Assembly (NCBI RefSeq): GCF_022539505.1
Contig: NC_061513.1
Coordinates: forward strand, 353,195,696-353,259,695
From: Lolium rigidum
Taxonomy: Eukaryota; Streptophyta; Magnoliopsida; Poales; Poaceae
Direction: 5' to 3'
Length of the DNA stretch: 64,000 bases
Position 1 is the stretch's first letter; each line of letters starts with the position of its first letter. Shown piece after piece: positions 1 through 11,430 of the stretch. Below the pieces are notes generated by a model, which saw only the letters and a program-made list of their open reading frames with translations, did no database searches and was not told the DNA's origin. The translations under genes were made by a program, and so were the position numbers.

Positions 1-349
1 ATTTCCTGAAGGCCCATGAGTCGTCGAATACGAAGCTCGGAAGCCCAATTAGATGATGATATGGAAAGATAGAATTGTATTAGGAATAAAGAGATTTGTA
101 ACTTTACGGGTCGAACTCAAAGAGTCTCCCGGAATCTGTAAACTTGTGTAATACGAAACCCTCGGCTCCACCTTCTATATAAGGGGGAGTCGAGGGACGA
201 AGAGAGGATCGATTTCATTGTCAACATAATCCTAGTTTTCTAGCAGTCGAGTACTTTTCTGACTGAACCCTCGAGATCTACTTGCCCTCTACTTCCTACG
301 AAAACTCTAGTCTACAATCTGTAGGCATTGACAAGTTGATACCTTGTCA
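1..349 (+). mobile_element. 3' part of an LTR (left end outside window)
   Basis: This is the right-hand part of a long terminal repeat that enters from outside the window. It holds a TATA-like TATATAAG at 176-183, followed by a GA-rich leader and a terminal segment ending in CTTGTCA at 349, the usual CA end. The last 170 bp or so are clearly similar, in reverse complement, to 30094-30277. After 349 there is no obvious primer-binding site, so this is probably a 3' or solo LTR. The superfamily (probably gypsy) is inferred from general resemblance only. Confidence 0.6.
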
Positions 350-1615
350 CTTGGCACTGCGCCCCCTCCTCCCGTCGGCTCCTCCTGCAGCCAGGTCCAC
401 GATCTTCGGCGGTGGCCAGACCTTGGCAGTGGTGGCTGGTGGTGGGCAGCGACCAGGTCCTCGATCTGCGCCAATATCCCCCTGCCTCTCGCCGGTGAGT
501 GGAGGTGATCTTGGGCTTCTCCCGCGGCACGAGGTCGCCCGGGGCAGCAGCCTTGGGTTCGACGATGGAGGCGGCCCTCTTCTTCGCTGGAGATGGTCGG
601 CCTGCGGATGGTGGTGGTGGGTCTTTCGATCTGTCACCTCGTCCTGGCGGCAAGGTGGAGAGGCGTGCAAGCCGGCGACGACTGTTGTCGCCGGTGGAGG
701 GCAGGCATTCGGATGCGACGGTGGCCAGGGCGTGTGCGGTGTCTCCGGACAACGCGATCTGCGCTTGGTGTCTCCGGCAGCATCTGTGGCCAGGATGGGA
801 TGGTCGCCGGCGTGGGGGCCCGACCTGAATAAAGGCGGCGGTCCTAGGGTCTCTCTTGGGCAAAGATGAAGACTTGCTTGAGGTTTGCTCTTCTCGATCT
901 GGCAGGAGAGTTGAGTTCAGAAAGGCGCCGCCGGCAAATGTAACATTGTTTTTTTGCCTGGAGTTTGCTGGAACGGTGGTATTCGGTCGTGTGCACCCAT
1001 GCTTTTAATCCGGCCGATTGGTTCTGGAGGGAGCGGCGCGAAGCTCTTGTCTGTGTTGGCATCAAGAGACATTTTGATCCATGATGCAGTCAGATGAAGG
1101 GAATAACATGAAGGCCGGAGTGGAGGACTAGCTAAGGGAGGTTCAAGTCTCTGTATTATTGAGGGACTTGCTTGATGTCCCGGGATCCACAGCAGTGGTA
1201 TGGAAGTGTGGGTAGTAGCAGAGGTGAAGTTCAGAGTCCTACCTTTCAGGGTGAAAACCAAAGGTCTGGCCTTAACTGGTTATGCCTGGCAATGACCTTG
1301 TTGGAGACATTGTTTTGAAAGTGGGGACTATCTTTAGGGTGAAAACCTAAGATCTTTGGTCGGACGACGACGGCCACCGTTTCCTTTTTGGAGGCGTCAT
1401 TTTTTTGGAAATTATGTATTTCAGGTGTTGTATTGGTGGTGGTTGTATTGCTGTTTCTAAGCCTAGGATGCTATGACGGGGCTTTTGTTTCTTAGTTTTC
1501 TTTTATTTCTTTTTGTTGTGTGCATCCGTATTGCCATTAGGGTGTTATGTTGTTGCAGGGGCTGGGTGTAATTGGTATCTTATGATATTAATATATTTCC
1601 TTTATCGAAAAAAAA
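350..1615 (+). mobile_element. Probable A-tailed non-LTR retroelement fragment
   Basis: A GC-rich 5' half grades into a T/G-rich 3' half and ends in an A run (1608-1615) after TTTATCG. This is the texture of plant LINE or SINE 3' ends, and 60276-60939 ends similarly (TTTATCGCAAAAAAAG). The motif GGGTGAAAACC recurs near 1250 and 1339. The long overlapping ORFs on both strands between 282 and 870 are low-complexity GC-rich frames that I do not accept as genes. No clear target-site duplication was found, so the 5' boundary is uncertain. Confidence 0.35.
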
Positions 1616-1797
1616 TCCAAGTTCATCTATCGATTCTATGTGATTCCAGACGCAAAATTTACAAACACGCAAAACAAAAACCTAGATTTAGCTATGGCCT
1701 AAAGGTGGACTACTGGAACCCAAATTTTACCAAAATTCACCCCCATGATACCTCATCGGGGCTTGTGGGCACGACAGCTGACAACGACCCATGGCTT

Positions 1798-1996
1798 CCT
1801 CCTCCAACTTGACCTCAGCGCGCTCCGCCTTCACACGGCGGACGGTGGCCTCCTCCTACTCGAGATCGACGCGCTCCGTCTCCACGTGGTGGATGGCGGC
1901 GGTGGCCTCCTCCAACTCGAGATTGATGCGCTCCATCTTCATGCGGTGGACCGGCGAAGGTTGTCCTCCTCCTACTTGAGATCAACGCGCTCCATG
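1798..1996 (-). pseudogene. Degenerate tandem repeat; antisense coiled-coil remnant
   Basis: Three imperfect repeats of about 53-59 bp each begin with GCGCTCC (near 1817, 1870 and 1929), and a partial fourth starts near 1988. Read on the minus strand the repeats give heptad-like charged sequence (MERINLELEEAT, then VETERVDLE followed by a stop, then EEATVRRVKAERAEVKLEEEA). This looks like a coiled-coil coding fragment broken by an in-frame TAG. Parent gene unknown. Confidence 0.35.
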
Positions 1997-2009
1997 CTAT
2001 GTTGTTTAA

Positions 2010-2332
2010 GGGCTTGTTTGATCGAAATTTAATAGAATTTTATTGTTAGAAACTTTTTTGTATGTGCACCATTTAACTCATATGGTTGAATTCTTGGGAA
2101 TGCATAGGAATTTTTTATACGATTATACTGCACTGTGTTTTGTAGAAAAAAATTCATCCATCCAAACATCATGTTACAATTTCTTTGATTTTTCTGTGCT
2201 ACTTAAAAAACAATATTGTACATTCCAAGTCATATAAGATTTAACTGGACATGACATTGTAATCCAACGATTCTCCTATTTCTCTTTCTACGAATCTTAC
2301 AAATCAAACAATTTTACGAATCAAATAGACCC
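2010..2332. mobile_element. Tourist-like MITE (PIF/Harbinger type)
   Basis: The 323-bp AT-rich element has inverted termini GGGCTTGTTTGAT... and ...ATCAAATAGACCC. It is flanked by the 3-bp duplication TAA at 2007-2009 and 2333-2335. TAA duplications with GGG-starting termini are characteristic of PIF/Harbinger MITEs. It has no coding capacity and lies at the left edge of a duplicated repeat. Confidence 0.6.
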
Positions 2333-2339
2333 TAAATAA

Positions 2340-3660
2340 AGTCATATATCGGTAGATGAGGGCAGCTGTCGACCAGTTAATACAGAGTACTAGCTCGCCT
2401 GAAATTAAAAGGAAAAGAGAAAGATCATGGATTAAAGGAGACAACTACTAAAGGAAAAGAGGACGATGGATTCCCAGACCGAGATGGACGGCCTACAGCC
2501 GGAATAGGACTTTGATCCACCATCATCGAATGAGCACTCTGATATTGTGTTCAGAGCCAGAAGTACTCGTGTTTTCTTCGCAAATCAAGAAACATATTCA
2601 GAATATGAGCCAGGGCCAGGCAAGAACCTTGCTTCGATGTGCAAGCGTGTAAATGTTGATCTGTACTCGCAACAACAAGAGGTCACTTGTCAAGCGAGTC
2701 GGTTGGATGCATCATCAAAGGGTACAACATGCCTAGTGTGTTATCGGAAAGTCCAAATGTAGCCTGAGCTACATGGCTCTCTTTTTTATTTACAAAATTC
2801 GAATTCAACATTTTGAAGTTTCAAAAAATTCAAAAAACATTCTTGGTGTAGGCAATGATGTACTCCTACTGTGCAAAATCTCAGGATGATTGTACTTTTT
2901 ATAGCAATGTGGCCAGTGCGAGGGTGTCAGCGGGCGGAGCAAACACTAAACCCACAAGATGCATTATTTGTCTTGCATTTCAACATTGTGACCTCACTTC
3001 TTTGTTTTGTATAAAAAGTATAAATTTTTTTTTGCAACATTTCGAGAACACCAAATCGGTAGAAAATATATGGGAAAGCAATAAATATTCACTACTTGCA
3101 GCAAATCCCAATAAAAACGCATCACACATATGCAACATCGGATATGGCAATGTTTGTAGCACACCAACAAAACATGCAGGATCACAACATCTTGCTCTTG
3201 TCTTTGCAAGGAAACACACTCAAGTTTGCAGCACGACAGGCAAACATGTGCAACATAAAAAAGATTGTAAAATGATTGACATTTTTTAAAGCATCGGCCA
3301 AACCGGATCAGGCTCGCCAAAGCCTCGCCATCACAGAATTTGTCCACCTTGGAAACCCGATGGACCACATCATCTCCCTCGGTTAGGTGGCACATATGGC
3401 TTGATTTAATGCACCCATGGGCCATGGCAGAGGGAAAACAGACGAGTTTTAGAGAATTGATAGAGGAGCTCACAAAGCTATATTGTGTGGAATTCATGGC
3501 CGCGGTGGTGAGAAGAGGCACATACATGTGGGGAGTTGAGAGGAGTAGCAACACTTGCGAGTGCAGCAACGCGTTGCAATGAAGTAGCACGACACACACC
3601 CGACAATTGAACAATGTGCATGAGATCTTTATTGAATCATCTACATCTCATAAGTTCACT
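2340..3660 (+). repeat. Duplicated repeat, copy 1
   Basis: This segment aligns by eye, in direct orientation, with about 17765-19640. Shared blocks include GGTAGATGAG near 2351 and 17791, AGGACTTTGATCCACCATCA near 2507 and 17939, GTCGGTTGGATGCATCATCA near 2698 and 18135, and a block near 3530 and 19415. The segment holds no convincing gene; its ORFs on both strands are AT-rich and do not match a family. It is either an old segmental duplication or two copies of an unclassified transposon, since several short motifs read like degenerate transposon sequence. Confidence 0.6.
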
Positions 3661-3687
3661 CCCTAGTCTTAATGACGAGAACTCGGG

Positions 3688-3750
3688 TGTTGGAAATATT
3701 TCCTAGAGGCAAGAATAATAATGTTATTATCATAGTTGTATTCTCGTCAT
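3688..3750 (+). mobile_element. Short remnant resembling the tip of a Copia LTR
   Basis: The sequence starting TGTTGGAAATAT at 3688, followed by CCTAGAGGCAAGAATAATAA, resembles from memory the first bases of the BARE/Angela/WIS group of Triticeae Copia LTRs. Only about 60 bp are recognisable. It sits just after the end of the duplicated repeat, and a poly-C run follows at about 3780. The family assignment was not checked by search. Confidence 0.4.
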
Positions 3751-4173
3751 CGGCAGAGGTAGGGGGAACAACAACCCCTGCCCCCCCCCCCCAACATGCA
3801 AACAATTTTTTTACCCCCTAAAATATGCTGGCTTCTGGTCCTTCCGTCTTTGTTTATTACTCTAAAAAAATAACGGGATTGTAAAAATGAGGCTTCCGAT
3901 CGAAGCCTGCAGCGTGCAGCTGTGGACTCCTCGCATTTTTGTGCTGCTCCCACCACCATCCTTCCCATGTCTACTACTCGACCCCTACCCATCCCATTGC
4001 TGGCTCGCCCCCATCTCTTTGCCTCGGCGCTCTCAGATCTTCGCCGTCGCTCCGCCTCGGCGCCTCTAGTCATCGGTGTTCGTGCTTGCCATTAGTTTGA
4101 GCGAGGCCGGTGGACCACAAGGAGCAGCTCAACCACTCTGATCTTGGCTGTTGAGGTTAATGTTCTGATTTCC
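3751..4173. other. No gene seen
   Basis: This stretch contains a homopolymer C tract (about 3781-3792) and GC-rich sequence with short open frames on both strands. None resembles a known protein, and no repeat boundary is clear. Confidence 0.5.
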
Positions 4174-5426
4174 TTTACGCTTTGTTTGGATGCAGTGAAT
4201 TGAATCTGGAATTGAATTAGTCTGAAAATTCCAAATTCAGGATGGAAATGAATTGCTTTCGAATTCTGATTCCGTCGTTTGGGTGTCCTTGGAATTTGGT
4301 GTTGGAATTAAAGGTTGTACCCAATTCCAATTCCTGTTTGGATGTACAAACCATAGAATTTGATGTTTTTTTGAGTTTGGACAACATAATCTTATGTACT
4401 TGTAAAAAAATAGCATGTGTGTATTAGAATGTATATATTATTTTTCTCATATATAAAAGTTCATTTGAAACATGTGTAAAAAATTTAGGCATTATGCAAG
4501 ACAACACACATTAAAAATCATATGTATCAGAACAGAAAATTCATGGAAGCAAAACGTTAGCTAGACATATGAATATACATTCAGTTGGAACTTCACTTGG
4601 ACTCAGCTATTGCTAATTCCTGTAGAAAAACGAAATAAGTAAGAACTGGAAGCACCGTTTATTATATACAGAGGAGTGGACACTAGAATAGATAACAGAG
4701 AAAGCAAGATGCTAGGGAATCGATCCAGGACTTGACAATCCGCCGCGTGCGCGTGTGTGCTAGTGGAGAATCCAGGACTGGACAATCCGGCCGACGTGCG
4801 CGTGCGTGCCAGGGGATCGATCCTGGATAATCTGGCCGGCATGCGCGTGTGTGCTACTGGGGAATCCACCACGGGAGAGGGGCCGGAGAGAGGTCGGCCG
4901 GCCGGACGGCCGCGTCTGTGCTCGCGGAGAGAGAAGCTGCGCCACCACGGCAAGAAGAGACTGGCGGGGCGAGCGCCACCAGGGGAGCATCTCGCGCCGT
5001 TTTCCCCAACCCCAAGCTCGACCCTAGGGTTTGGGCAGGGTAACGGCGGCGGACGGCGGCGCTGCAAGTTGGCAGGGAAGGAGGGCGGAGGGTATGCCGG
5101 ATTGCGGAGAGGAGAGAATAGAGAGGAGGGAGGAGGCCGGAGTAGGGAGAGGAGGGAGGAGGACGGCGACCTGCTCGAGCTCTGGTAGATGGATCGCGAC
5201 CTGTTTGGGAGAGAGCTGAGCGTACCGGTTCGGGAATCAAATTCCACGCAAATACGGAGGGTGAGACCTCCGAATCTTTAACAGAAGAAAATGCCTACGC
5301 GCGGGCGGGCGGTGGAATTAGACACAGTTTCCAGGCTCTAATTCTATTCGCTCCCAAACAACCGAATTGAAGGCCTAAATTCCAGTTTCCTAATTCTAGA
5401 TCCTAATTTATTGCATCCAAACACTA
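4174..5426. mobile_element. Possible non-autonomous DNA transposon with inverted ends
   Basis: The left end CTTTGTTTGGATGCAGTGAA and the right end (reverse complement GTGTTTGGATGCAATAAA) form an imperfect inverted pair. Both sides then continue into AATT-rich subterminal sequence with GAATT and CTAATTC motifs. TACG lies outside both ends, but four bases is not a standard duplication length. The interior is GC-rich, with a 645-bp minus-strand open frame that is proline- and serine-rich and not convincing as a protein. Confidence 0.3.
4719..4868 (+). repeat. About 50-bp tandem repeat, three copies
   Basis: Three imperfect units of about 49-52 bp occur in direct order. Each has an ATCCAGGACT-type start, a GACAATCCG core and a GTGCGCGTG-rich end. 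The third unit is the most divergent (CCTGGATAATCTGGCC). They lie inside the possible inverted-end element. Confidence 0.6.
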
Positions 5427-5589
5427 CGTTAGAATTTAGATCTGGCACTTGTTTTGTAGGAATTATTGCAGTATAGTTGTATGATTTTATCCACAATTTC
5501 CCTTTTAGATTTAGAATTTGAGTACATGATTCATAGCTGATGGTTTTCAATTTTATCTTCCTAGGAGAATTATGGTTAAAAACAAAGGA

Positions 5590-7178
5590 AAGGCTGTGGC
5601 AATGCACAATATGCATTCTTATTTTGGGAAGAGAACTAGATGTTGACCTTGTTGATGATTATGTTGATGATCTGGTTGCTGGCCCTAATTTAAATGAATA
5701 ATAACCACAACGTGTTGAAGAAGAAATTTTAGTTTCACCACTAACACCAAGAGTAGCAACACCACCTCCACCTTTGGGTCAGAAAAGCAATGTTGAATCT
5801 GTTGTTTTGGTAGTGCAAAGGGATGCAGGTCTTCGGTGCACAATTTCGGACTATCTTCCCAATGATCAAGAAAGGGCTCGTTTGGCATATACGAAGCATG
5901 AGCCATATCAATTTCACAAATATGAGTATCCTCTTGATGATGCAGCAAATCATCCATGCAAGTTTTAGTACCATTGGTTTAAGACCTTTCAATGGTTACA
6001 ATACTACCCTATAAAAGATGCAGTCTATTATTTTTCATGCTTTCTATTTTACAAGAAGCCACTTGAAAAGGAAGGGTCTGATAAGTTTACAGCGGAAGGG
6101 TTCAGGAAGTGGAAGAAGTTTAACAATGGAAAGGATTGTGTGTTCTTAACTCGTATGGGAAATGCAAGTGGGGCTAATCAAGTTGGAACTTTAAAGCGGA
6201 CTTTTGAAGCTATACCAACCAACATTTTTGGTACTTAAAAGCATTGCCACGTCTAAAGGTTGGGCTACTTCACCTTCAGCACGAGCAAATTCTAGTGGTG
6301 TTGTTAAGTTGATGATGTATTTTAAATTATATTTATTGTGGATGTCATGAAAGAATTTATGGGAATCACATATACGTTATGCAAAAATTTACAACTAAAG
6401 TCTCAAGATATTGTGAATGCCATGGATGACATGAAGACTACAAAATTGTTGGTTCACAAGCTAAGAGATAATGGTTGGAGCAAGCTCAAATATAATGTGC
6501 TTTCATTTTGTGCGAAACATGGAGTTAAAATGCCAGACTTTTTGTGAGTTATATGTGGATTTCATTAATTCTCATGCAGGTGATGAGAGTACAGTTGATC
6601 ACCATTATCGGTGTGATATTTTCATGGTTGTTGTGGATCAACAAGCACAAGATTCAACAAACAAGCAATATAGCTTCTTATTATGTGCACTTCCTTGGAC
6701 CTCGAGAACTCATTTAGGTCATAATTATCGATGTGATAATTTATGTTCTCTATCTTCTAAATTATATCCCGCTGATTTCGAAGAACGAGAAAGCGAAATT
6801 CTGAAATGTCAATTGCACCATTATGAGCATGGTATACTTGCACACCCGAAGTTTCAGAATTTGACAACTATATCAGAGATTTGTCAACAACTTGTAGCAA
6901 AAGGAAAAAAATGATGATTATCACTTGATTGATACGTATATATTGTTCTTTGCTGCTATACGAGTTGGTTTGAACATTGCTGAAAGTAGTAACTATTTTT
7001 TAATGCGCATATTGATTCACCCAGTTCTTACTTTACCGGTCTCAACCGCAACTATTGAATGTGCATTTTCTGAATAAAATGGAAAAAGGATTCCTAAGAA
7101 ATTAATAACATTGAAATGGAGATTGCTATTATTTCGATGAAGCAACTCATTGGGTGGACTTTAATTGAGAAGTGTTAG
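5590..7178 (+). pseudogene. Decayed hAT transposase (TTF-type finger class)
   Basis: Three broken blocks read like a hAT transposase of the TTF zinc-finger/DUF4371 class. An N-terminal TTF-type block at about 5810-6235 has RDAGLR, EPYQF, an EYP motif, then YYPIKDAVYYFSCFLFYKKP and GFRKWKKFNNGKDCVFL. A middle block follows at about 6340-6560. A C-terminal block at about 6740-7077 ends in the hAT dimerisation signature LTLPVSTATIECAFSE. Stops and frame changes occur between blocks (for example after 5968, near 6545 and at 7075), so no functional protein is made. Terminal inverted repeats were not identified. The family call rests on motif recognition. Confidence 0.7.
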
Positions 7179-7985
7179 TTGTTGTATCTCCTATTGTCTA
7201 GATTATTCCCTTTCGGTAATATATGCAATTGTATATCCTTTTGTCATCATCAATTATTGAGTGAATTTTGGTATATCAATGAAAAATATATTTTGCTATA
7301 ACTTCTTCTCTATTTTTTTTTTGGTTTTCTTCCTTCTGTGAGTTGTCTTCTTTGACCAGCCCCTCTTAAAAAAATTTCAAGCCTCAGCCGTTATGAGTTG
7401 TGGATTCAGACACTGGGGAATGGTACTCCCCTTTTGGTTCGGCAGGGGAACAGAGCACAATGAGCCCTATCAACGATTGAGATGGATCTCACAATCACAC
7501 AGAGACAAGCATTATTTTACACAGGTTCAAGCCGCGATGAGCGAAACCTTACATCATGCAAGTATGATTTATATTGTGGATCTTCTTCAAAACACTGTTA
7601 GAGCGTCTCTAGCTGCATCCACCAAAGCGAGTCCGGATAAAGTGTCGGATCGATCGTTTGGGGGCCGTCGCGTAGTGCAGCTTTAGGGGCGCATATGTTC
7701 TCCAACCACGTCCCCAAATGAGACCCCAAAACATGTTAATAATACAAATTATAAGTTTTTCCTTCAAATTTGATTATATTTGACAACTTTGAATGAAACA
7801 CGGCTAGGTGATCTCCCCTATCCTACTTGCCGTCCCTCGGGGTCCTTGACGGCCCCGCAAATTTTTGCCTCCCTCCCTCTTCCCCTTCTCCGTCGTCGCC
7901 CGTTGATGGTGCTGCCATGGAAGTTGGCAATCTCGTTGGGAACCCCAAGAGGAAGGTGTGATGAAACCAAGGTTTTCCCTTATAC
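7179..7985. other. No gene seen
   Basis: This stretch is AT-rich up to about 7380, then mixed. A phrase near 7592 (GAGCGTCTCTAGCTGCATCC) resembles the ends of grass PIF or Mutator MITEs, but no partner end was found. The short ORF at 7393-7686 has no recognisable motif. Confidence 0.5.
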
Positions 7986-8112
7986 CTTCCTCTTGGGTTT
8001 CCCGAACAGTGTGAAGTCGGCGTTATGATAAGCACCATCAAGCTCTTTTTCTTGCGCCGTTTCCGGGGAAAAAGAGGATTTCTGCAAGGGGAATCTATCA
8101 TCTCCGATCTCT
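7986..8112 (+). mobile_element. LTR end plus primer-binding-site remnant (family of element A)
   Basis: The sequence resembles the last part of the element-A LTR and its following leader. ACCTTCCTCTTGGG is followed by AAGCTCTTTTTC, a GCGCCGTTTCCGGGGA-like version of the primer-binding site, and CTGCAAGGGGAATCT, which parallels the leader at about 23060. The upstream bases (about 7940-7970) repeat part of this sequence inverted, making a local palindrome. It is a fragment only. Confidence 0.5.
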
Positions 8113-8114
8113 CT

Positions 8115-9490
8115 TGTTTTACACCAATTGGTATATGTTTTGTTTACACTTCATGACACTTTTATACATTTTCCGGCACTAACGTATTGACAAGATGCCA
8201 CAGTGCTAGTTTCCTGTTTTCTGCTGTTTTTATATTTCAGAAGAGTTGTATAAGAAATATTTTCGGAATTGGACAAAACAAAAGCCAAAGTTCCTATTTT
8301 TGCCAGAGCGGATACAAAGTCCAGAGGAGAGACGAAGGGGGCCACAGGCTAGCCAAACCTACCCTAGGCGCGGCCTGGACCTAGCCCGCCCTAGGGGTGG
8401 TCTAGGGCCACCAGGCCTCCACCGACCTCGCCCTTCCGCCTATATAAAGCTCCCAACACAAAAACCCTAAATATACAAGCCTCTGTCCATGAAAGTTCCA
8501 TAGCTCCGCCGCTGTCGCAGACAAGATCCGGGGGACAGAAGTCTCTGTTCCGGCACCCTGCCGGGACAGGGAATTGCCCCGGAGCTATCTCCATCGACTC
8601 CACCGCCATCTCCATCGCCGTTGCTGACTCCCATGATGAGGAGTGAGTAGTTCTTCCTCGGGGCTGAGGGCTCTACCGGTAGCTATGTGGTCTATCTCTC
8701 TTCCATGGTGTGATCTTTATGTGATCATGAGCTTTGCATCTAGATGTCGTTATGCTATTCAAGTGAACTTTACTTATGTGATCCCCGGAGACTCCTTGTC
8801 GCACATGTGTAAAGGTGGAGTGTGTGCACCGTGTGGGTCTCTTAGGCTATATTTCACAGAATACTTGTTTACTGAATTATGATTTGAGTTGGATGTCTCT
8901 ATGAAATTATGGTGTGTTAGTACCGCCTATGAATGCTCAAAGTGCAACATGGGGTGTTCATTAGTACTTGGGAATACATTTTTAAGGTTTGCTTTTGCAT
9001 CCCTACATGGTGAATTAGTGTTCGTTATCCAACCGGAGAGTCTTTCAGAGTAGCATAGTGAAGTGCTTATATTTATATTCCTTTATGATATCATTGCTGA
9101 GAGTGACCACTAGTGAAAGTATGATCCCTAGGCCTTGTTTCCAAGAATCGAATCACTGTTTATTTACTATTTTACTGCATGTCTACTTGCTCCATATTTA
9201 TTTCAGATTGTTATTACCACTCATATTCATCCATATGACTTGCATTTTACTATCTCTTCGCCTAACTAGTGCACCTATACATTTGACAAAGTGTATTGGG
9301 TGTGTTGGAGACACAAGAGACTTCTTGTATCGTAATTGCAGGGTTGCTTGAGAGGGATACCTTTGACCTCTACCTCCCTGAGTTCGATAAACCTTGGGTG
9401 ATCACTTAAGGGAAACTTGTTGCTGTTCTACAAACCTCTGCACTTGGAGGCCCAACATTGTCTACAAGAATAGAGCGCGCGTGGACATCA
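8115..9490 (+). mobile_element. LTR fragment, plus orientation (related to element B LTR)
   Basis: From about 8115 the text follows the common LTR body seen in elements A and B (CATTTTCCGGCACTAAC, CTGCTGTTTTTATATTTCAG). It runs to an element-B-like end, TGTCTACAAGAATAGA...GACATCA at 9490. The first 60 bp or so of the LTR are missing and replaced by the preceding remnant. The embedded short ORFs are LTR translations, not genes. No matching internal region follows. Confidence 0.7.
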
Positions 9491-10243
9491 TCTACACATG
9501 GTTGCAAGCATCCATGCCTAGACTCGGGGGCTACTCCCATCGAGAGCGCTGGACGTGCACCCGATAAAAACTTGCTTTCAAATGGAAAGGAATGATCAAA
9601 TCTTTTCGGCAGCTATGTACATTCGACAGAAGACAATTCTAGTCCCTGCTCGAAGCTTTACTTCGACCAGTCACTCGGGGTCTACTGATGTGGGCATTAC
9701 CCTTCGGGTAAACAACATTATGCTACCTCCTACGGCCTAACAAGGGGCCGATGAAGATTGCTCAGCAACCAAGATGGGTCGATACGTCGGTTCCAGAGAA
9801 GTAGATTCACTCGAAGAAGAATTCTTGACGAACAAGGCAAGAAGACGTTAAAAAATGAAAGATTAGAAGTAGAATTCTTTGTAACCTAGTCGAACCCGGA
9901 CAAAACTCTCGAGACCTGGCCTGCAATATAAGGGCCAGGAGACGGTCTGTCGAGGGACACAATTACATCAAATAGATTCACCGCAAGTCAAGAGCTATGA
10001 CCTTTAGAACCTTAGCATCTCGACAAGATCGTAACCTAAGCCTTCGGCTACCCCATTGTAACCCGATATATTCAATAATCAAAATCAGACAAGCAGGAAG
10101 TGTGGGTTTTACCTCATCGAGGGCCCCGAACCTGGGTAAGTCTCTCTCCCTATCTGTTTGGTATCCGATGTCTCGTGTCAGCCTGCAGGATTCCGTCAAC
10201 CCTAAGCCCCTAAAGGTGGGCATTCCTGGGGAGCACCCTTGTC
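9491..10243 (+). mobile_element. Gypsy-type LTR fragment
   Basis: The segment begins near a GACTCGGGGGCTACTCCC motif, typical in my recollection of grass gypsy LTRs. It contains a TATA-like CAATATAAGGG near 9926 and ends in CACCCTTGTCA at 10243. No primer-binding site or coding region is attached. The ORFs inside are not convincing. Confidence 0.5.
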
Positions 10244-10257
10244 AGCATTACAACATA

Positions 10258-10400
10258 GGGATTTCTATTTTCGTGCCCCTGGCTCCTTAGTTGTGCTCAG
10301 TTTTCCCCAGCCCCTTAGTTTTTCCTCAGTTTTCCCCAAGACATTGTTTGAAACCCGCAGAAGGAGCTCGGACGGAGGATTCCGTTTAGTTGACGTTGGT
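10258..10400 (+). repeat. Left TIR of the Mutator-like element
   Basis: This is the inverted partner of about 14510-14654. Shared text includes CTCCTTAGTTGTGCT, CAGTTTTCCCCAAGAC and GAAACCCGCAGAAGGAGCTC. The inner boundary is approximate because similarity fades after GGATTCCGTT. Confidence 0.8.
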
Positions 10401-10648
10401 TGGTGCTGGCAAGTGGGGCCGCTGTTGGTGCCCCGCAGTGGACACGTCTTCACTTATCTAGATCATCGTGGGACCCACAACCTGTCCTCGTTAGTGCGCC
10501 GGACCCACAGCTTACCCAGGTGACCGTTGTAAAATGGGAGCCCGAGCCAGCCCCGCGCCCGTGCCCGTGCTATTGTTTCCCCTTTCTTTCCCCGCGCCCC
10601 ATTGTTCTTCTTCTCCGCCAGCGGCAGCCCTTCTCCGGCAGGCGGGTG

Positions 10649-11246
10649 ATGTCTAGTTTCTCTTCGACCTCCCGTTCTTCATGGCCGCAGTATGGACCCG
10701 TGCCTTTGACAAGATGCCCTGACTGCCCACGCCAGGAGCCTCTGAAGCGGTCGATCTATAAGACGGACGAGAACGGCAACCGTGGACGTGAGTTCCTTGC
10801 ATGCGAGAGCTTGCCATATAGAGAAGGGGATAAGGTTAGATCTCGCTCCAATTTCTCTGTTTTCTCTCGATTTTCTTGCTATTCCCTCGAATTTGGGATT
10901 TAGGGTTCCCGTTATTGTTTTCAGATCCTGAAGAAATGCAGGCATTTCGAGTGGATCGATGTGTACGTTCGGAGGCTTCAATTGCGGGAATCAATTGGCG
11001 CTATTGGGGAGCGCAATTTGGGAGGGGGGACTTGTCTGTAGAGAATGCGGCGGAGAGAGGAGCCGTTCCGATTATGCCTAATGCTCCCAATGTAGGACTC
11101 GGGTGGAAGTGAAGGGAGAACCGAAGAAAATGAACAAGCGATTAAGGCAGCTGATCGAGTTGAAGAAGCAAGCTAATCTGATGGCTGGTTGTTTTTTCTG
11201 TTGTATAATTGCGATCGGATTCTTATCATTGCTCACCAGGCGCTAG
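10649..11246 (+). pseudogene. GRF-type zinc-finger protein gene, broken
   Basis: Exon 1 starts at ATG 10649 and ends at a GT donor after 10834 (62 codons, phase 0). It contains RCPDCPRQEPLKRS...NRGREFLACES, the first half of a GRF zinc finger. A TTTTCAG acceptor precedes exon 2 at 10925, which supplies LKKCRHFEWIDVYVRR, the second half. GRF fingers bind nucleic acid in other proteins. The natural C-terminus (KRLRQLIELKKQANL, then a hydrophobic segment ending LLTRR and TAG at 11244-11246) lies in another frame. Exon 2 instead meets TAG at 11039-11041, and the alternative frame has an internal TAA near 11079. At least one frameshift and one stop therefore separate it from its C-terminal membrane anchor. 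Confidence 0.65.
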
Positions 11247-11430
11247 AAGTTGTTACAAGGGATACCTTGTTACAAATTCATTATGGGAAGTTACATGTAC
11301 TTGTACGTAGTTGTTTTCATAGTTAGTGTGTGCATTCACCGAAATTACCAACTATATTGGAATGCTTTATGTATGCCTCATGTTTATACAAGGGATTCTT
11401 ATCATTGCTCACCGAACTATATTAGTGTGT

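Noticed and set aside
282..869. 195- and 183-codon ORFs on opposite strands
   Set aside because: They overlap in antisense in a GC-rich low-complexity region that continues an LTR end; no motif, and mutually exclusive.
4603..5247. 214-codon minus-strand ORF
   Set aside because: Ser/Pro/Arg-rich, overlaps a tandem repeat and has equally long frames on the other strand; a composition effect.
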